NCBI RefSeq assembly: GCF_000004195.4
Contig: NC_030683.2
Span: 48,993,358 to 49,057,357 of the forward strand
Direction of reading: 5' to 3'
Length of the DNA: 64,000 nt
Source of the DNA: Xenopus tropicalis
Lineage: Eukaryota; Chordata; Amphibia; Anura; Pipidae
The position numbers were made by a program, and so were the translations under genes. Every line of letters begins with the position of its first letter. The stretch's first letter is position 1. This document shows positions 1 through 13,724 of the stretch, one piece after another. A model generated the notes under the pieces. The model did not search any database, had not been told where the DNA came from, and was given only the letters and a program-made list of their open reading frames with translations.

Positions 1-158
1 ACTGCATTAATGGCCCAACAGACAACTGGTATTTAACAAGTGTAAAAGTTCAGGTTTTTTACCGGCTGTATGCTGCAACATATACTCACTAGAGGAGCAA
101 AGACAATTGCAGACACACTGGTTTGTAATACACATAGTAAGTTATAGAGAGAGAGAAT

Positions 159-637
159 TTAAAGGGGACCTGTCACCTTTAAATAATTCCAGATTGTTTT
201 CTATTGTGTTTGTCAAGCAAAATAAACTTGCTTACACTGTATAAATTATTTTAATCTTATTTTCTTCAGTCTTGGAATTCACAGTTGCAGCAAGCAGGCC
301 GGCACCACTTTGTGGACAGTGTTATTAAGGCAAACTTTGCATCCTGCTAAAATCTTATTTCTGTGGCAGTATGGGGGGATCTGATGCCCATGTCCATGCA
401 CTGGTTACAAAATTACATGGTGAGGAGAGAGGGGGAATGTGAGGAGAGCAGCAACATCTATGAAGTTCTGAATTGAAAGTGGAGGGGCAGGCAATATATG
501 ATTGTCATCTGGGATTTTTAAATGCTTTTATAATGGATTTGGATGTGTTAATAAAAAATGAGTTTGGGTTTCCTTTTTAATTTGAAATGGGCTTTTATTA
601 TACAGTTTTTTATGCCTGGCTGACAGGTCCACTTTAA
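159..637. mobile_element. TTAA-type MITE (family A)
   Basis: Ends TTAAAGGGGACCTGTCACC and GACAGGTCCACTTTAA give inverted ends bordered by TTAA, like the frog T2-type MITEs. Non-coding. Related partial copies lie at 11995-12344 (opposite orientation) and 32489-32628. Confidence 0.8.
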
Positions 638-1327
638 TGCCTTGAAACCATAACTAGTTAAAACATTGCGAATGACATATTTTTTTCTGTATTACTACAT
701 TAAATCACAATAGGGTGAGAGGACAGGATAAATAATGAGCTTACACTGTAGAAACTTGTAGATATAAAGGGGTTAAATAAAAAACTGAAAAAAATAACTC
801 TCCCTGTTCTTTGAAGCTGAAGAACAATGAATGAATGACAGACTGGTTTAATGCTGTATTCAATAAAATCTCTTTGCAGGAAGTTTAGTCAGCCGTGTCT
901 TCATGTATGGCATCGTACTGGCCTCTAGTGGAATACAGATATATACTGTTCGCTGTACATTATCATTATCTGGGGGAATGCAAAACGTTGTGTATTGATG
1001 GGAAGAAGATGTTTCATAAGGATGTTTCAGTTGAAATAGAATATCTGACAATGGTGGCTTGTCACATGTGACTTAAAAATTATTTTTCTTCTATTCAGTT
1101 GTATTCTTTGAAATATATTACTTAAAAAAACTGAAATTCTTGGTTGCCAGAGGAAGAAATGTTTACAAGAGTGGCAAATGTTAAAGTACAACAAGCACTA
1201 AACCCATGACCTGAATTCCAGTGGAGTTAAACTCAAGAGCAACCAGATCTGTCCATTAGTTACAATAAGGATTGCATGAGTTAGTAAGGAAAAGTTGGTC
1301 ATCTAGTCAAACTGTAGTTAGGTATGG

Positions 1328-1545
1328 CAGGTATGGGATTTGTTATCTGGAAACCCATTATCCAGAAAGCTCCAAATTACAGCTAAGTCATCCCCCATAC
1401 ACTTCATTTTAATCAAATGTCAATTCATAATTTTAAAACATATTTCCCTTTTCTCTGTAATAATGAAATAGTACCTTGTACTTGATCCCAACAATAATGA
1501 ATATTTAGGGAGCCAAATAATCCTGCTGGGGTTATTTAAAAGCCC
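1328..1545 (+). mobile_element. CAGGTATGGG MITE, truncated
   Basis: Left end CAGGTATGGGATTTG followed by the family text TTATCCAGAAAGCTC. The right terminus is missing. Related to the copies at 33197-33543 and 38448-38743. Confidence 0.7.
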
Positions 1546-4500
1546 ACTAAGCATGCAGTTTTATATGAAAGCACTAGCTACATTACCTTCTGAAGTGCTC
1601 TTGATTTATCTGAAATCATGTCTATTTTTATGCAGTACTGGCATCCTTGCCAAAATAGCGCTGACTCGTCCCATCACAGTTTCCCATAATGCTTTAATCT
1701 GAAAACCAGACCAAGACTGTGATTCTTTGCATTGGAATCTGTCAGGTAACGAGATTAAGCACATAACACTGTGGGTAAAGCAAGTATTCCCATGTTAACG
1801 TCACTATTGACCTCCCAAATGCCTGCCTTAAAGAACACATCAGGCAATAGAAAACCGAGTGTTCCACAGCTATAGCAATGTTGTCTTTCTCTATAAGGAA
1901 ATTACCAACTGGCAAGCAATTGAGGTAGTTTAGTTCCTTGTGGTTTTTACACAAAAAAATCAAGTTTTAGCCAAAGTTAGTAAATGCCCCCCTATACCTC
2001 AGACCAATCATTTTAGGGTTCTAAGGTACTAAATCTCTGAAAGCTATGGGCAATGAATGGTAGAGAGTTTTACTTACTGATCAAACTGATCCAGGGATCA
2101 AACTGAAAGGATAATTTGATTAATTTGGTAAAATCCCATCAAAGTTTGCTTGGTTCTCCATTTGATCTTAAACCAGGTATATAGTCACACAGTATATATG
2201 CTCCAGTTATGGCAGACAATGGGTGCAAAAGCTGACAGGATATCTGTGCAAATTCATAAATACACTGAATTGCCAAATAAACCAATTAAATAATATAAAA
2301 GGTTTATGGCAGAATACCATAGCAACCCACATATATTTCTAAAAAGCAAATCTGACTCTTTGTATAAATGGTTTCCTAAAACAGAAACATTTTGTTTTTA
2401 CCTAACGTACAAAAATCAATCACATTTCCGTCTGACAAACCTCAAATATTAACAATTGTACATTACTGTAAGTCCTGTACATTTTAAGCAGCCTGCTATA
2501 ACCTCAGAAGACCAGGATCAGGGTTGATTTAGGGATCCGGAAACCAACAGTGGCAGTTCACTACTATTTTGCTTTTTAACAGTGCAACTTGTTTTTTTGC
2601 AAACCCTGATAACAGTGCGTTGTTGTCTGCGGGACACCACCAGAGTCTTTAGCTAAACAAGATAAATTAAGGGCCCCACCAAGATCTCTCTCATGGGGAC
2701 CATTTTCAGAAAACATTGATGCAACTACAGTTTCTGGACTAATAATAAACTGGAAAAGCATTCATTTGTGTTCAACCAATTCTCAACCCATATATATCTT
2801 GTATATGTTTTACATTTTCATTTTACATTTTGTTTTATATATAAAAGAAGAGAAAGGGATAATAAGACATTTGAAGAAATTAGAACACTGAGACAAGACT
2901 CATTTCAGAAATTTAGATTTATATAAGATCCATTGATAACCTACAACAAAAATCTCGCTTTGAGTACCATATACAAAATTCCAGCATAAGGCAATCAAAG
3001 TAAGTTATTTATATGGCCAAACATTGTGTAAACCCATGCAAATCTCTATTACCCCTTTCCCTACTGGCCTCCAAGTTACTCTCCTCCCCCACAATACCTC
3101 TTTATGTACGGTGCTATTCAATTCAAAATGCTAATGAAATGTACTTTTACAAAATTTTGTGTTCAACAATTGCTATTTCCCCCCAACCTCCCCGACCCTT
3201 GCTTTCTGTTAACCCCTCCCAAATTCATTGAAAATTCAAATAAGAAATTTACAAAAAAATCTAAGGACAGAAAAGGTATATAACACATCAATCAATAGCA
3301 ATTAATTATAGAATGCCACAGAATTATTGGCTGATGAATATATTCCTCTCTCTTTTCTTCTGCTATGCATGCTAATGTTTCATTGATGATCCACTTGTGA
3401 TCAAAGAAGCAAAGTTTAGCTGTGAGGCAATAAAAGCACAGAGAATACACAAACAAGCAGGCTGGAAAAATAATTGCTTCCACATTATATTTAATTCTAG
3501 AACTAACCAACTGGGACAGCCCTTAGTATGAGACCAGTGGCCATATGCATGCCTGATTAACTACTAACACCTTGCATTGCTACGTGTCAGTAGTTATTTA
3601 TGGTTGGCTCTACTGGGGCAATACTGCCTCATTCAACTTATGTTAATACAAATATTAAAGTCTTAATTATTTTTGCAATCAATTTTACTGTATTAATAAA
3701 TATTACCCATGAGGCTAGGAAAACTGTATCTATCGCTCCATATAATTGCAGCAAGTACAATGCTGTGTACATACAGAATCCATTATCTCTAATATATTCC
3801 TTTGCTTTCAACTGAATAAATGCTCATATTAAACTTAAAGAGACAGAAAGGTAAGTATTTAAAATAATCCATACACAGTACAAAGGAATTTTAACAAGTT
3901 GTATTGCATACCCAAAACATCTACATTGATTTACATCTTGATTGATTTACACTTGGGACTAAAACAAATCTAGGTATTTAACCTTTATCCATAATTTAAT
4001 CTCCACTATTTTAAGAGACCCCAAAGAAACAAGTCAGTTGGGGATAAAGTAAAGTCCAGTGTAAAGACACAGGCCATGTAAGGGTTAACGATAGAAGTTC
4101 AACATATTCAAAAGGTATCTTGCTGGCAGACGGAAGACAGAGATCTCCTAATTATCCTAATTAACAGAGATCATACATATACCAATATTATTATTGGTAA
4201 GATTTTTGACTATATATAATAATATAATACTATAATAACCCCTCTTACTAGGGTTCCGGTTCTTTTGAGAAGCCGACAAATAACCCACACCAATAAGTGT
4301 ATATTAAAATGAATCTATTGAATAGCAAATCAATGGATTGTTACAATTAAAGGATTAGTTAACACAAAATAATATATTTACATTATTTACATATACAGAT
4401 TAATCACAAAGTCTGCATCATCATAGCTACCGGCAAATACAGAACACGGTGGTCTGGTTCCTCTTCTCTAACTAGATGATCATGGCATGGCTTTCTCTGG

Positions 4501-7500
4501 TCTGTAGCCCTCACATCCTGCCCAGTCACTTCTGATGCTCTCCCCAGGTGCTCCTCCCAGGTTCTTCTCCCGCAGGTTCTTCCCTTGACCACTGTCCAGC
4601 CCACATTTATACACCTTTCAGCCACTGCCCTCCGCATACCAACTGATCAGATGGGGTTGATAAAAACCACACCTTGCCCATTGTTCAGCAACTGTTGAGT
4701 TTTATGGCTTCTCGCAGACGTACTGTCCCACCACCATCCACAGAAAAACCCTTTGATATGGTTCGGGTGTAACTTGAATAACTGGTTTATAGTAGTCAGT
4801 AGAACTCCCCCATACACAGTGTATAACACAAAAAATATGTATAGAGACACAAACACATATATATAACACAAATAATGGCACCTAAGATAAACGATTTCTT
4901 ACACTACAAAGCCCAGTTTTGTACAATATTTGGTGTGTGTATGGTGGATCAAAAAGACAACCGATATCGCTTAGGTGCCCCATTGAGGGGTTTAGGGCTA
5001 AATTGTCAGGTGGAGGTAGAATTCACCTTCTTTTTGTAAATTTTTGGACAAAAAAGTCACTATAAAAAACAGTTATGAAATAAAATAACAAATAGAGTAA
5101 ACACAGAAAATCTCTATGTCATGTGTAAGTAGAGGTTTCCATCCTGGCACAGTAAGAAGAATGGATACACGGTTATCGGCCCTCAAAGTATGTCAATTTG
5201 TAGTTGTAACACATGCCTTTTAAAACAATATTACAGTGGCATCAGTTAACTGGATACTCCCTCCAGTTGTGTTTATCTTTCACTAGTAAGGATCTTGTTA
5301 TTGTAAAAAAAAGTCTCATTTATATTTAATGTACTTGAAAAGAAGTACAGCTGTACAGTATGTTGAAATCTTTTATGACCCTCTCTATTAGGTTAATGTT
5401 TTAATGACTGAAGGGACCTGTTTCCCTTGACAATATGAATGAACTCAGTAAATGGCTATGCCTGGAATTTCTTGCATCTAACTTCAATGTGCATTGATGT
5501 GTGTGGGACACAAGGTGAAGCATGGAGCACCACAGGGGAGCCTTGCACTTTACACCTGCCTACCAGACATAAAATACAGCTTTATTCACACATTACACCT
5601 GCGTTATATTTTTGATATCCAAAAATCATGTACAAGGGAATACAGAACTAAATACAAAAAACTAGTAAAATAAAAAAAAGTAAGATAAAAAATAGACATA
5701 TAAAACAGTATTAAAGTTAATAATAAATACTTATTACATTAAATAAAGACTTTTATATGTTGTCCTTTTTAGATAACGTTTTTCAGAAGTTCCATATTTA
5801 TGCAGGCGAGGAGGGTCTAAATATAAAAAAAAGAAAGTTGAGCAAGAAAATCTAAGAAAATGTGTTTGTGTTTGTGTATAAAAGGGTAGAAATAGGTTAT
5901 GTTTTGCCAGTAGGTTAAGTGTTAGATGGGTGGGTCAAGGCAGGAGACTGGCTGATACCCCAACTACCTTTTTTGTTTTATAAACAAGTGTTTATGGGAA
6001 TCACAGATTCCCATCCTACCTTCCATTTATTTTGTTTGTTCAGTTTACTTTCTTATAAGATTGATGAGGCTACAGTTGTTGTAGTTGTCGCAGCAGCAGA
6101 ACAGAATGCTTGTCGGGTGATGGAACATTCTTGGGGAGAACTAAGGATGGATTGGTGGCTTGTTGGGCATGGGGTCCCTCTCGCAGAGATACAGGCTAAC
6201 CTGCTATCATGTGCCCACCCTTGCAGAAAGATAAGTAGGGGTGGCTGCCATTGCAGGTGGCCAAAAGGTTTACAGTTATAGCAGTGTGGTATATTTGGTT
6301 TTGATGAGGGACAAACATTCCTTTGGAAAGTCTATTTTATTGCTGTTTGCTAATCAAAATATATTAAATAAATGAGAGGGGCCTATCAAGTCCATCTTGT
6401 CATGTTTTAGTGTGCTATTGGGGAAACAGGGGTGGGGGCTACACAGTTTGGAAAAGGTGTTTGCAAGAGCTAAATGCCTGGATGCTGCAACAATCATTAT
6501 GTTATGGTGAAACCATTTGGGCCACTGGGTCATGTTCCTGTTCCCTAATAGCTTCTTGTAAAAGGAGGCCTATAGTAGGTAAACAAAATAGTTTAACTAG
6601 CAAGCCTCAGAGAATAACCCAAACACCCCTATAGCTTTATTCTGTAGATATATCAATGAAAAGAGAATTCTGCACACATTTAGCAACACGTTTTCCACAT
6701 GTAATTGTCTTGCCTGTCCTAAATATAGAACAGCACCCACAGCAAGCAAAATGCTAGTAGAAAAAAAAATTAAAGATTTGTATTCATTTTCATACATTTA
6801 CATACATATATAAATATACATGAATGAATGCATGAAATATACATTCATTTCAGATTGTTATTTGTAAATGTTATCAGCATTTTTCTTCCACTGATTACTG
6901 GCCAACAGCAATTCAGCTCCAACCAGGGCCCACCATGTTTTCTGCCAGTACCCTGGTGATCCAGTCCAATCCTGCTTATAAGGAGAAATTACCCGATTTC
7001 CCTATCCCTTCTTTTTGCTGTGGGTCTGGATATCTTCTTTTCAAACACAAAATATCTTATAGAAAACTAAAAAGAAAGGTGGTGTTTTTCTCAGAATGTA
7101 ATGCACTACCTTACATACATGAAACACTGCAATCATTGTGTAACCATTTTTGTAACTAATGTCTTTAGTCTTGACAGAAGATAATAAAGAGTGAAACAAT
7201 AGCACCCTGTATCTGGCATTATTGCTGCAGTAATGCACTTAGAGAAAAAGCCTTGGTATGCTAGGTTTGCTTTGTTATATTTGCCTAATGATGCTTAAAA
7301 TCACTTTATGCTATAGCTATCTTCTGCAAATCATTCATTTTTTCTCTTTTTTGTGCTGCACTGGGAAGATAATATAAGATCATTTTCTATCCACTTGGTT
7401 AATAAAACAATAGGGCTCATTTGCAACTACAGCCAAAACTGCAATCAGTGGGTACAATCACTGCATATATTGGCCTCACCCATTAAAGGTTCTTGCGCCT

Positions 7501-8371
7501 GAATATGCTTTTCACACTTCACATGCATATTTGCATGAAGCACCATTGTACCCCCCTGTCTGTTCTGATAAATTGCACAAATGTACCTCTTGACGCAAGT
7601 GAACATTGACCCACAGCACATTGTTGATTGCAGAGGGACAGAATGGGTGTCCTTTACATAAATTACTGTACATTTTATCAATGATGTCCCTCTGACAGAG
7701 CACCCTAGGCTCAATTATAAAGCAGCTGTTATAGTCATTATGATATGTCAGAGTATCATAATCATAAAGTATTCCTGGTCTCACAGCAGGTACATTGAAA
7801 GTTTCCCCTGAAAGTGCCCTAAATCCTTACTTCCGCCATCATGTTTGTTTCACATTGTATGATCATATGGTAGGTATCCCCATAAAATTTGACATTTTTA
7901 AAAAAAAATGTAATCATTAAATGTGGTTGAAATGCCTGATCCTCACTTGAAGGTTATACAGGCACAATCTACCGTACATTCAATAGCTTCCACTGAGCAG
8001 CAAAAAACTAGGGGACTGCGGGCTGGAGGTGAAGTGGCAACAGCAGACACTCCATCACCACCTATAACTCCTGCTCTGCTTGATGCCTAAGGGCATCTAA
8101 ACTAAAGGGAATGGCTTGCTGGCTTTAAACACTAGCAAAGAAGCTTCTGAACCTGGTTGCTAAACAAAGTAGAATCTGCAGTCTGTGGCAAATATAGCCT
8201 TTTTGCCACAGACCATACAGTACATTTTCCATTTTGAGGCACCAAAAATTTAAGGGGAGAGTTTCTACAGATAAAGGGTCTTGTAAATGTAAATATTGAA
8301 AAAATAGTTGTTTTGCCACCAACATGGATTTATGCTAGCTTTGTTACTCCTAAGTACAAATAAATACTTGC
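1546..8371. other. no gene recognised
   Basis: AT-rich non-coding sequence. The open frames here are short, lack splice or family support and look random. A GC-richer patch at about 4400-4700 with a minus-strand TATA-like GTGTATAAATG might be a decayed LTR, but nothing else supports it. Confidence 0.5.
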
Positions 8372-8379
8372 TTAAATAG

Positions 8380-8637
8380 TAGGGATGCACCAAATCCAGG
8401 ATTTGGTTTGGGATTCGGCCAAGATTCTGCCTTTTTCGGCAGGATTCAGTCGAATTCATGCTCCTGGCCAAACCGAATCCGAATACTAAAAATCACATGA
8501 CTTTGTGGCATTTAAACACATAAGTTTAACCCTTCCAAAACCTAATTAGCATATGCTAAATAAGGTTCGGATTTTGTTTCATATTCGGTCAATTCATTTA
8601 CAAAGGGTTCGGCCGAATCCAAAAAAGTGCATCCCTA
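8380..8637. mobile_element. hAT-type MITE with perfect 8-bp target duplication
   Basis: 258 bp with ends TAGGGATGCAC / GTGCATCCCTA and internal ATTCGGCC motifs in inverted orientation. Identical 8-bp direct repeats TTAAATAG lie at 8372-8379 and 8638-8645, the hallmark of hAT insertion. Non-coding. Confidence 0.92.
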
Positions 8638-8645
8638 TTAAATAG

Positions 8646-9592
8646 ACCTTTATGGAAAATGGGTTTCAGAAGGATAGAGGCTTCAGGAGGCTTTCTACAT
8701 TCCCTACAAACAGGAGAGAATGAGCAATAGAAAACATTTGCTGTCAACTGTTACCTGAGAAACCGGTTCTTTTACCAGAATGAAGCATCTTAAAGATTGA
8801 AAATGATGAGGGAATAAATAAAGTTGAGCCAGTGCACATTCACTCAGCTTTTTGGTACTCATCACCATAAATCTTTCTTGAAAGAGAAATTATATTCGCC
8901 TATTTTCAGAAAAGAAGGATAGATCACCGTACTGAGACGGGGTCAACATCAATTTATCTGCATAACTCTTTGTCACTAGAATGTCAAATTTTATCAGACC
9001 AGATAATGCTTGCTTTATTTTGCCATTTCCTCGTGCTGCATCATTTTATAATGCTAACCACAGGAAGCTATCGCTTTGCTAAGTAAATACATTGGGTTGC
9101 CCTTTAAAACAACACATTCATACTCAGAAAATATCCTGTTTAAAGCATGATAAAAAGGGTGATGACCTTGCAGAATAGAATATTCAGGGTAATAAGCAAA
9201 CCATACGAAATGAAAGTGCTCTGAATGAGTATTAAATTATTCAACATATAAAATGAATGTTGGTATTTTAGCTGATTGTGTCAGTGACTTTTGATTGTTC
9301 TTGGGCTTTGCTTACTAGATAAGATATATGTCATATACAGTATATCATATGCATATTGGTTTTGGGCATACATGCCTACATTGCATCAACCTAATTCATC
9401 AGCCCATTAGACACTTGTTATGTTTGCATGCAGAATGTGACACCAGAGGGACCGTTAATAAGCAGAGTGGGCAAAGTGCAGTGTGCAAACCAAAAGGGGG
9501 AGATGCACCAGACGCAATTGCATCCGGTGCATCAAAAGACTTTGCTTTTGGATGCAAATCACTCACAATTAGGCTACCACCCTTAAGGTGGC
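8646..9592. other. no gene recognised
   Basis: Non-coding. The only structure noticed is a short palindrome at 9501-9532. Confidence 0.5.
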
Positions 9593-9886
9593 CACACACG
9601 TGGCGATCGTCCACGAAAGATCGTCAGACCCACCACTAATCTTCAGGGCTGAAACGGCAGATAAGGAGGTAGAAACAATAGGATTTCTACCTCCTTCTGC
9701 CGATTCAGCCCTGATGGCAGATTTTGCTCAGGTGCCTTCTATGGCGCCCGTTCAAAATCTTTTGACCTGGCCGATCAGCGAGTCGACCGATATCAGCAGC
9801 CTCCTGCGATACCGGTCGACTCGCCGACTAGCCATACACGCACCAAATATCGTATTATATTGTCAGTGCGTGTATAGCCAGCTTTA
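9593..9886. mobile_element. MITE with TGGCCA-type ends (family B)
   Basis: Ends TTAAGGTGGCCACACACG and GTGTATAGCCAGCTTTA. The interior contains GGATTTCTACCTCCTT, CAGCCCTGATGG and GTCGACTCGCCGA palindromic blocks. Same family as 19309-19604. Confidence 0.8.
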
Positions 9887-11502
9887 GACTACACAGGACA
9901 GCCCTGCCCCCCCCCCCGTACCTAATAGGAAAAGGTAGAGATGAACAGCAGGTTGGTAGCTGCAAAGTCTGGCTGCACCCCTGCAGGGTAATCAGCACCA
10001 GGGACTGCAAGCGACATGGCCACCAACCACGCTGCGCAGCTCTGCATTTTTCAATCAAATATAAAAGTAGGGGCTGGGTGTGGGGAGTCTGGATGGTGCA
10101 CTTGGAAAGGTGGTCTCTGCAGGGGTCCTATGCTTTAAGGGTGATGAAACACAGGAAGAATTGTCACCCACTGAAAATCTGTGCTACCCTATCCAGACAA
10201 ATATCCTAAACAAACAAAAACAGTCCTTCAGACTGAATGTTACCCAGAAGATTTGCCCCAGGAAGCAAACATAATGTGTAATACTAGGTCCAATCATTTC
10301 CCATACCAACTTATAATGGATATATAAACATGTTGTTTTTTATGTTTTAATTAGCTTTTAGAATGGCCATTAAAAGATTAGAATGTGAGGGAAGCAAAAC
10401 ACAAAATAGACTCATCTTATTTTAGCAGCTAAGCAGCTATAAAGTTTCCTGCCGGAAACTGCTTGTAGTTTATACTAAAATTAAAGCTAGTACCAAATTC
10501 AATAAAGACATCATAAGTTATACAGTGCAGGCTTTTACAAAAATAATCCCATCCTCATTTACGTCAGTCTGACTCACAATTAGATTCCCCTGCACCCTAA
10601 GTAAAACACACAGGAAAAGTTATTTTGATTCTGTCAGCAAAAGGAAAACACTTTTCTTCATATCTGACACGAATATGGTGGGATTAAAGGTTTAGAGCAC
10701 ATTCGTATATCTTAGTATAGTAAGCTGTTAAAATGCAGGAGCGATGCCAGATGGTCGACTATGAATCCATGTCCGCCTCTTGTTCCTATTTTAATTTTAA
10801 GTGAATTGACAGAGAGTTTAATCGGCTTGGATGACACAAGAAGGATTAAATGAGTTATCTCCATAGATGAGCTGGGAAGGCATTTGGGGGTGGCCCTCAA
10901 AATGACTAAGGAAAACTGTAGCTACAGTGCAGAATTCCAAGGTGAGGGTATTTCCAGCAGTTATACATATTTATGTAGAAGATTGGTGCATTTATGCAGA
11001 TATCTCCATTGTTGTACTAGAAACAACTTTGTTTTACAGTACACAATTATGCTCGCTCGGCATTTACCAAGGCACCCCAAGGCCGCCCCCTGTCTGTCCC
11101 CCCCCCCCCCATCCGCGCATGATCGGGGGGAAGAGGTCCCTATTGCTCCGTATGGGAGAAAAAGTTTAACACTTTCGTGTGGCGGGCTGGCATGCTGCCC
11201 CCAAATTTGTGCCTTTCCACCAATCCGGGCCTGCTTCAACAACTAATAAAGGTCCATGATTTGGTCAACAGCAATATAAGCCTTACTGTCGCTATCTTTC
11301 CCTAGTACTCTGACAGTATGTCACTGCTGGTCCACACCTATTAGAAGCCACCCTGTAAGAGTGCATTGTACCTTGGCAGTACTTCAGGAGTAGGCTTTAA
11401 TGATGTAAAGTTAGCAACAAGGATATTGCTTTATTAAACCAGTGGGACTGTAAGAGAAGTCACGTATGTGTACTTACAGTTATCAAAAAAGGCATTGTTA
11501 TC
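9887..11502. other. no gene recognised; poly-C runs
   Basis: Non-coding apart from short random frames. C-rich runs occur at about 9907-9917 and 11097-11110. Confidence 0.5.
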
Positions 11503-11908
11503 TTAAAGGAACAGTAACACCAAAAAATGAAAGAGCTTTCAAGTAATAAAAATATAATGCACTGGTAAAACTGGTGTGTTTGCTACAGTAACACTACTAT
11601 AATGTATATAATAAGGTGCTGTGTAGTCACGGGGGCAGCCATTCAAGCTGGAAAAAAGGAGAAAAGGCACAGGTTACATAGCAGATAACAGATAAGTTCT
11701 GTAGAATACAATAGTGTTTTATCTGTTATCTGCTATGTGCCTGTTCTCCTTTGAATGGCTGCCTCCATGGCTACATAGCAGCTTATTTATATAAATTATA
11801 GTAGACTTTCTGAAGTAAACACACAACTTTTACCAGTGCAGGGCAGCAGCACATTATATTTTAGTTACTTTTATACACTTTATTTTTTTGGTGTTACTGT
11901 TCCTTTAA
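11503..11908. mobile_element. TTAA-type palindromic MITE (family C, copy 1)
   Basis: Bordered by TTAA, with ends AAGGAACAGTAACACC / GGTGTTACTGTTCCTT. A long hairpin is formed by GGCACAGGTTACATAGCAGA and its partner. Resembles frog T2-type MITEs. Copies 2-4 are in wapl introns and at the right edge. Confidence 0.88.
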
Positions 11909-11994
11909 GGTGATGTGTGTTAATATAATGTGTTTTTTAAAATCAAATTGTTGTTTTTTTTATTATAACATCCATACCTGCTAAAGTTGTATGT

Positions 11995-12344
11995 AAAAAT
12001 CTCAGCTGTCATATTTTATATTTTACCTCAGGCATAGTGGGGGGGCAGGTGGTTTCTTTCACTTTCCATTCAGCACTTCTCACATTTTTTTTCATTGTCT
12101 ATAATTGTGTAGCTAGTGCATGGCCCTTAGGTCCCCCATTCTGGTGAAAGATTTTGGGTGTGATACAAAGGTTGATTTAATAACTGTGCCCACAAAATGG
12201 AATGTGCCTGCTTGATGAGATTGTGAATTCCATGACTGAAGGAAACTAAATGTAAGTAATTTAGATAGTGTTAAGTTTATGTTACTCAGCTAACGTGATA
12301 GAAAACAATTTGGAATAATTTCTTAGGGTGACAGGTCCCCTTAA
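11995..12344 (-). mobile_element. TTAA-type MITE family A, partial, reverse orientation
   Basis: Right end GGGTGACAGGTCCCCTTAA with the adjacent GATAGAAAACAATTTGG is the reverse complement of the left end of the copy at 159-637. The interior also matches in part. The other end is not clear. Confidence 0.65.
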
Positions 12345-12530
12345 TATATGTTTACATTGTGGGACAGAGGGTCTGTCATGTTTGAGGTTAAAAATCCAAA
12401 ATTCTTTGCACACTTAAGTATCTTAGCTCATATGCGATACCAAACAGACAAGCCCACTTGAGCAAATGACTATAATACAGACAGAAATGGGTACAAATGA
12501 GGGCTTTATGCATACTTTTTATATCGACAG

Positions 12531-12870
12531 TAGTGATGAGCGAATCTGTCCCATTTCACTTCGCCATAAAAATCTTTTGGAAGATTTGCAAAACTGCGAA
12601 AAATTAGTGAAACAGCGAAAATGTCTCGCGTCAAAAAAAATTGACGCTGCGGCTATTATTTTGTCGCCCACAACTATTCTTTCATCACCTGCGGCTATTC
12701 TTTCGACGCGCGGCTATTCTTGCGTCGCCCGCGGCTATTCTTTTTTGACGCGCAACTATTGACGCGGGTGACAATTTTTGTACGCGCTGCTAATTTTTCC
12801 ATCCGTTTCGCGAAACAATTGGCCAATGGCAAAATGCGGAAATTTGCCACAAATTCAATGCAGAAACACA
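12531..12870. mobile_element. MITE-like unit carrying a ~20-bp minisatellite
   Basis: Begins TAGTGATGAGCGAATCTG, a typical left end of a frog hAT-like MITE. From about 12640 to 12775 it contains five or six imperfect copies of a GCGGCTATTCTTTCGACG-like unit. The right end is degenerate (TTGCCACAAATTC near 12845). Confidence 0.6.
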
Positions 12871-12943
12871 AGATTTTAGGGACACTCCCTGGTTTCAGGT
12901 GCAAAGTGAAGTATAATTAAATCACAAAACAAAAATAACAAGA

Positions 12944-13507
12944 TTAAGGAATACTGTAATGGGAAAATGTTTTTTTTCAAAACATATCAGTTAATAGAGC
13001 TTCTCCAGCAGAATCCTGCATTGAAATCCATTTTTCAAAAATGCAAACAGATTTTTTTTATATTTAATTTTGAAATTTCACATGGGGCTAGCCATATTCT
13101 TCATTTCCCAGGGTACTGCTGAGCTGCAAGTTGGAGCGATATCACCCTCTCCCAGCAGCTGATCAATAGAACAATGGGAAGGTAGCAAGATAGAATCTCC
13201 CAGTAGGTATCAGAATAGCACTCAATGGTAAGAAGTCTGTCTTGGGACTCCTCCAGTTACATGGGAGTAGGATAAACAATAGGTTGCCTGAAAGCAGTTC
13301 TAATGTGTAGCGCTGGCTCTTTCTGAAAGCTCAGACTCAGGTACAATGCACTGAAATGGCTGCCTACACACCAATATTACAACTAAAAAAAATACATCTG
13401 TTAGTTCAAAGTAAAATTTTAAATGATAGAGTGAGTTATTTGCTATGTAAACAGTGTACTTTCAAAATAAAAAGTACACCATAAAAATCAAGACAGTATC
13501 TCTTTAA
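12944..13507. mobile_element. TTAA-type MITE (family D, copy 1)
   Basis: Left TTAAGGAATACTGTAATGGG and right CAGTATCTCTTTAA. The interior matches 56097-56632 in reverse complement (for example CACATGGGGCTAGCCATATTC against GAATATGGATAGCCCCATGTG). Confidence 0.8.
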
Positions 13508-13724
13508 AGGCAAGCAAGACACGCAGGGTGGAGATGATATAACAATAAACTATAGCACTGATAATTAATATAGCCAGTTAATCCAGTTATTCAGAAAATG
13601 CAATCTTCACCAACAGTACACAGCAGGAGGAACCATAATCCTGTATATTTAGGATGTAAACTGGAGATGACAGGGTCAATTGCATGAGCTATCACATTGG
13701 AAATATATTGGTTGATAAAAGGTT

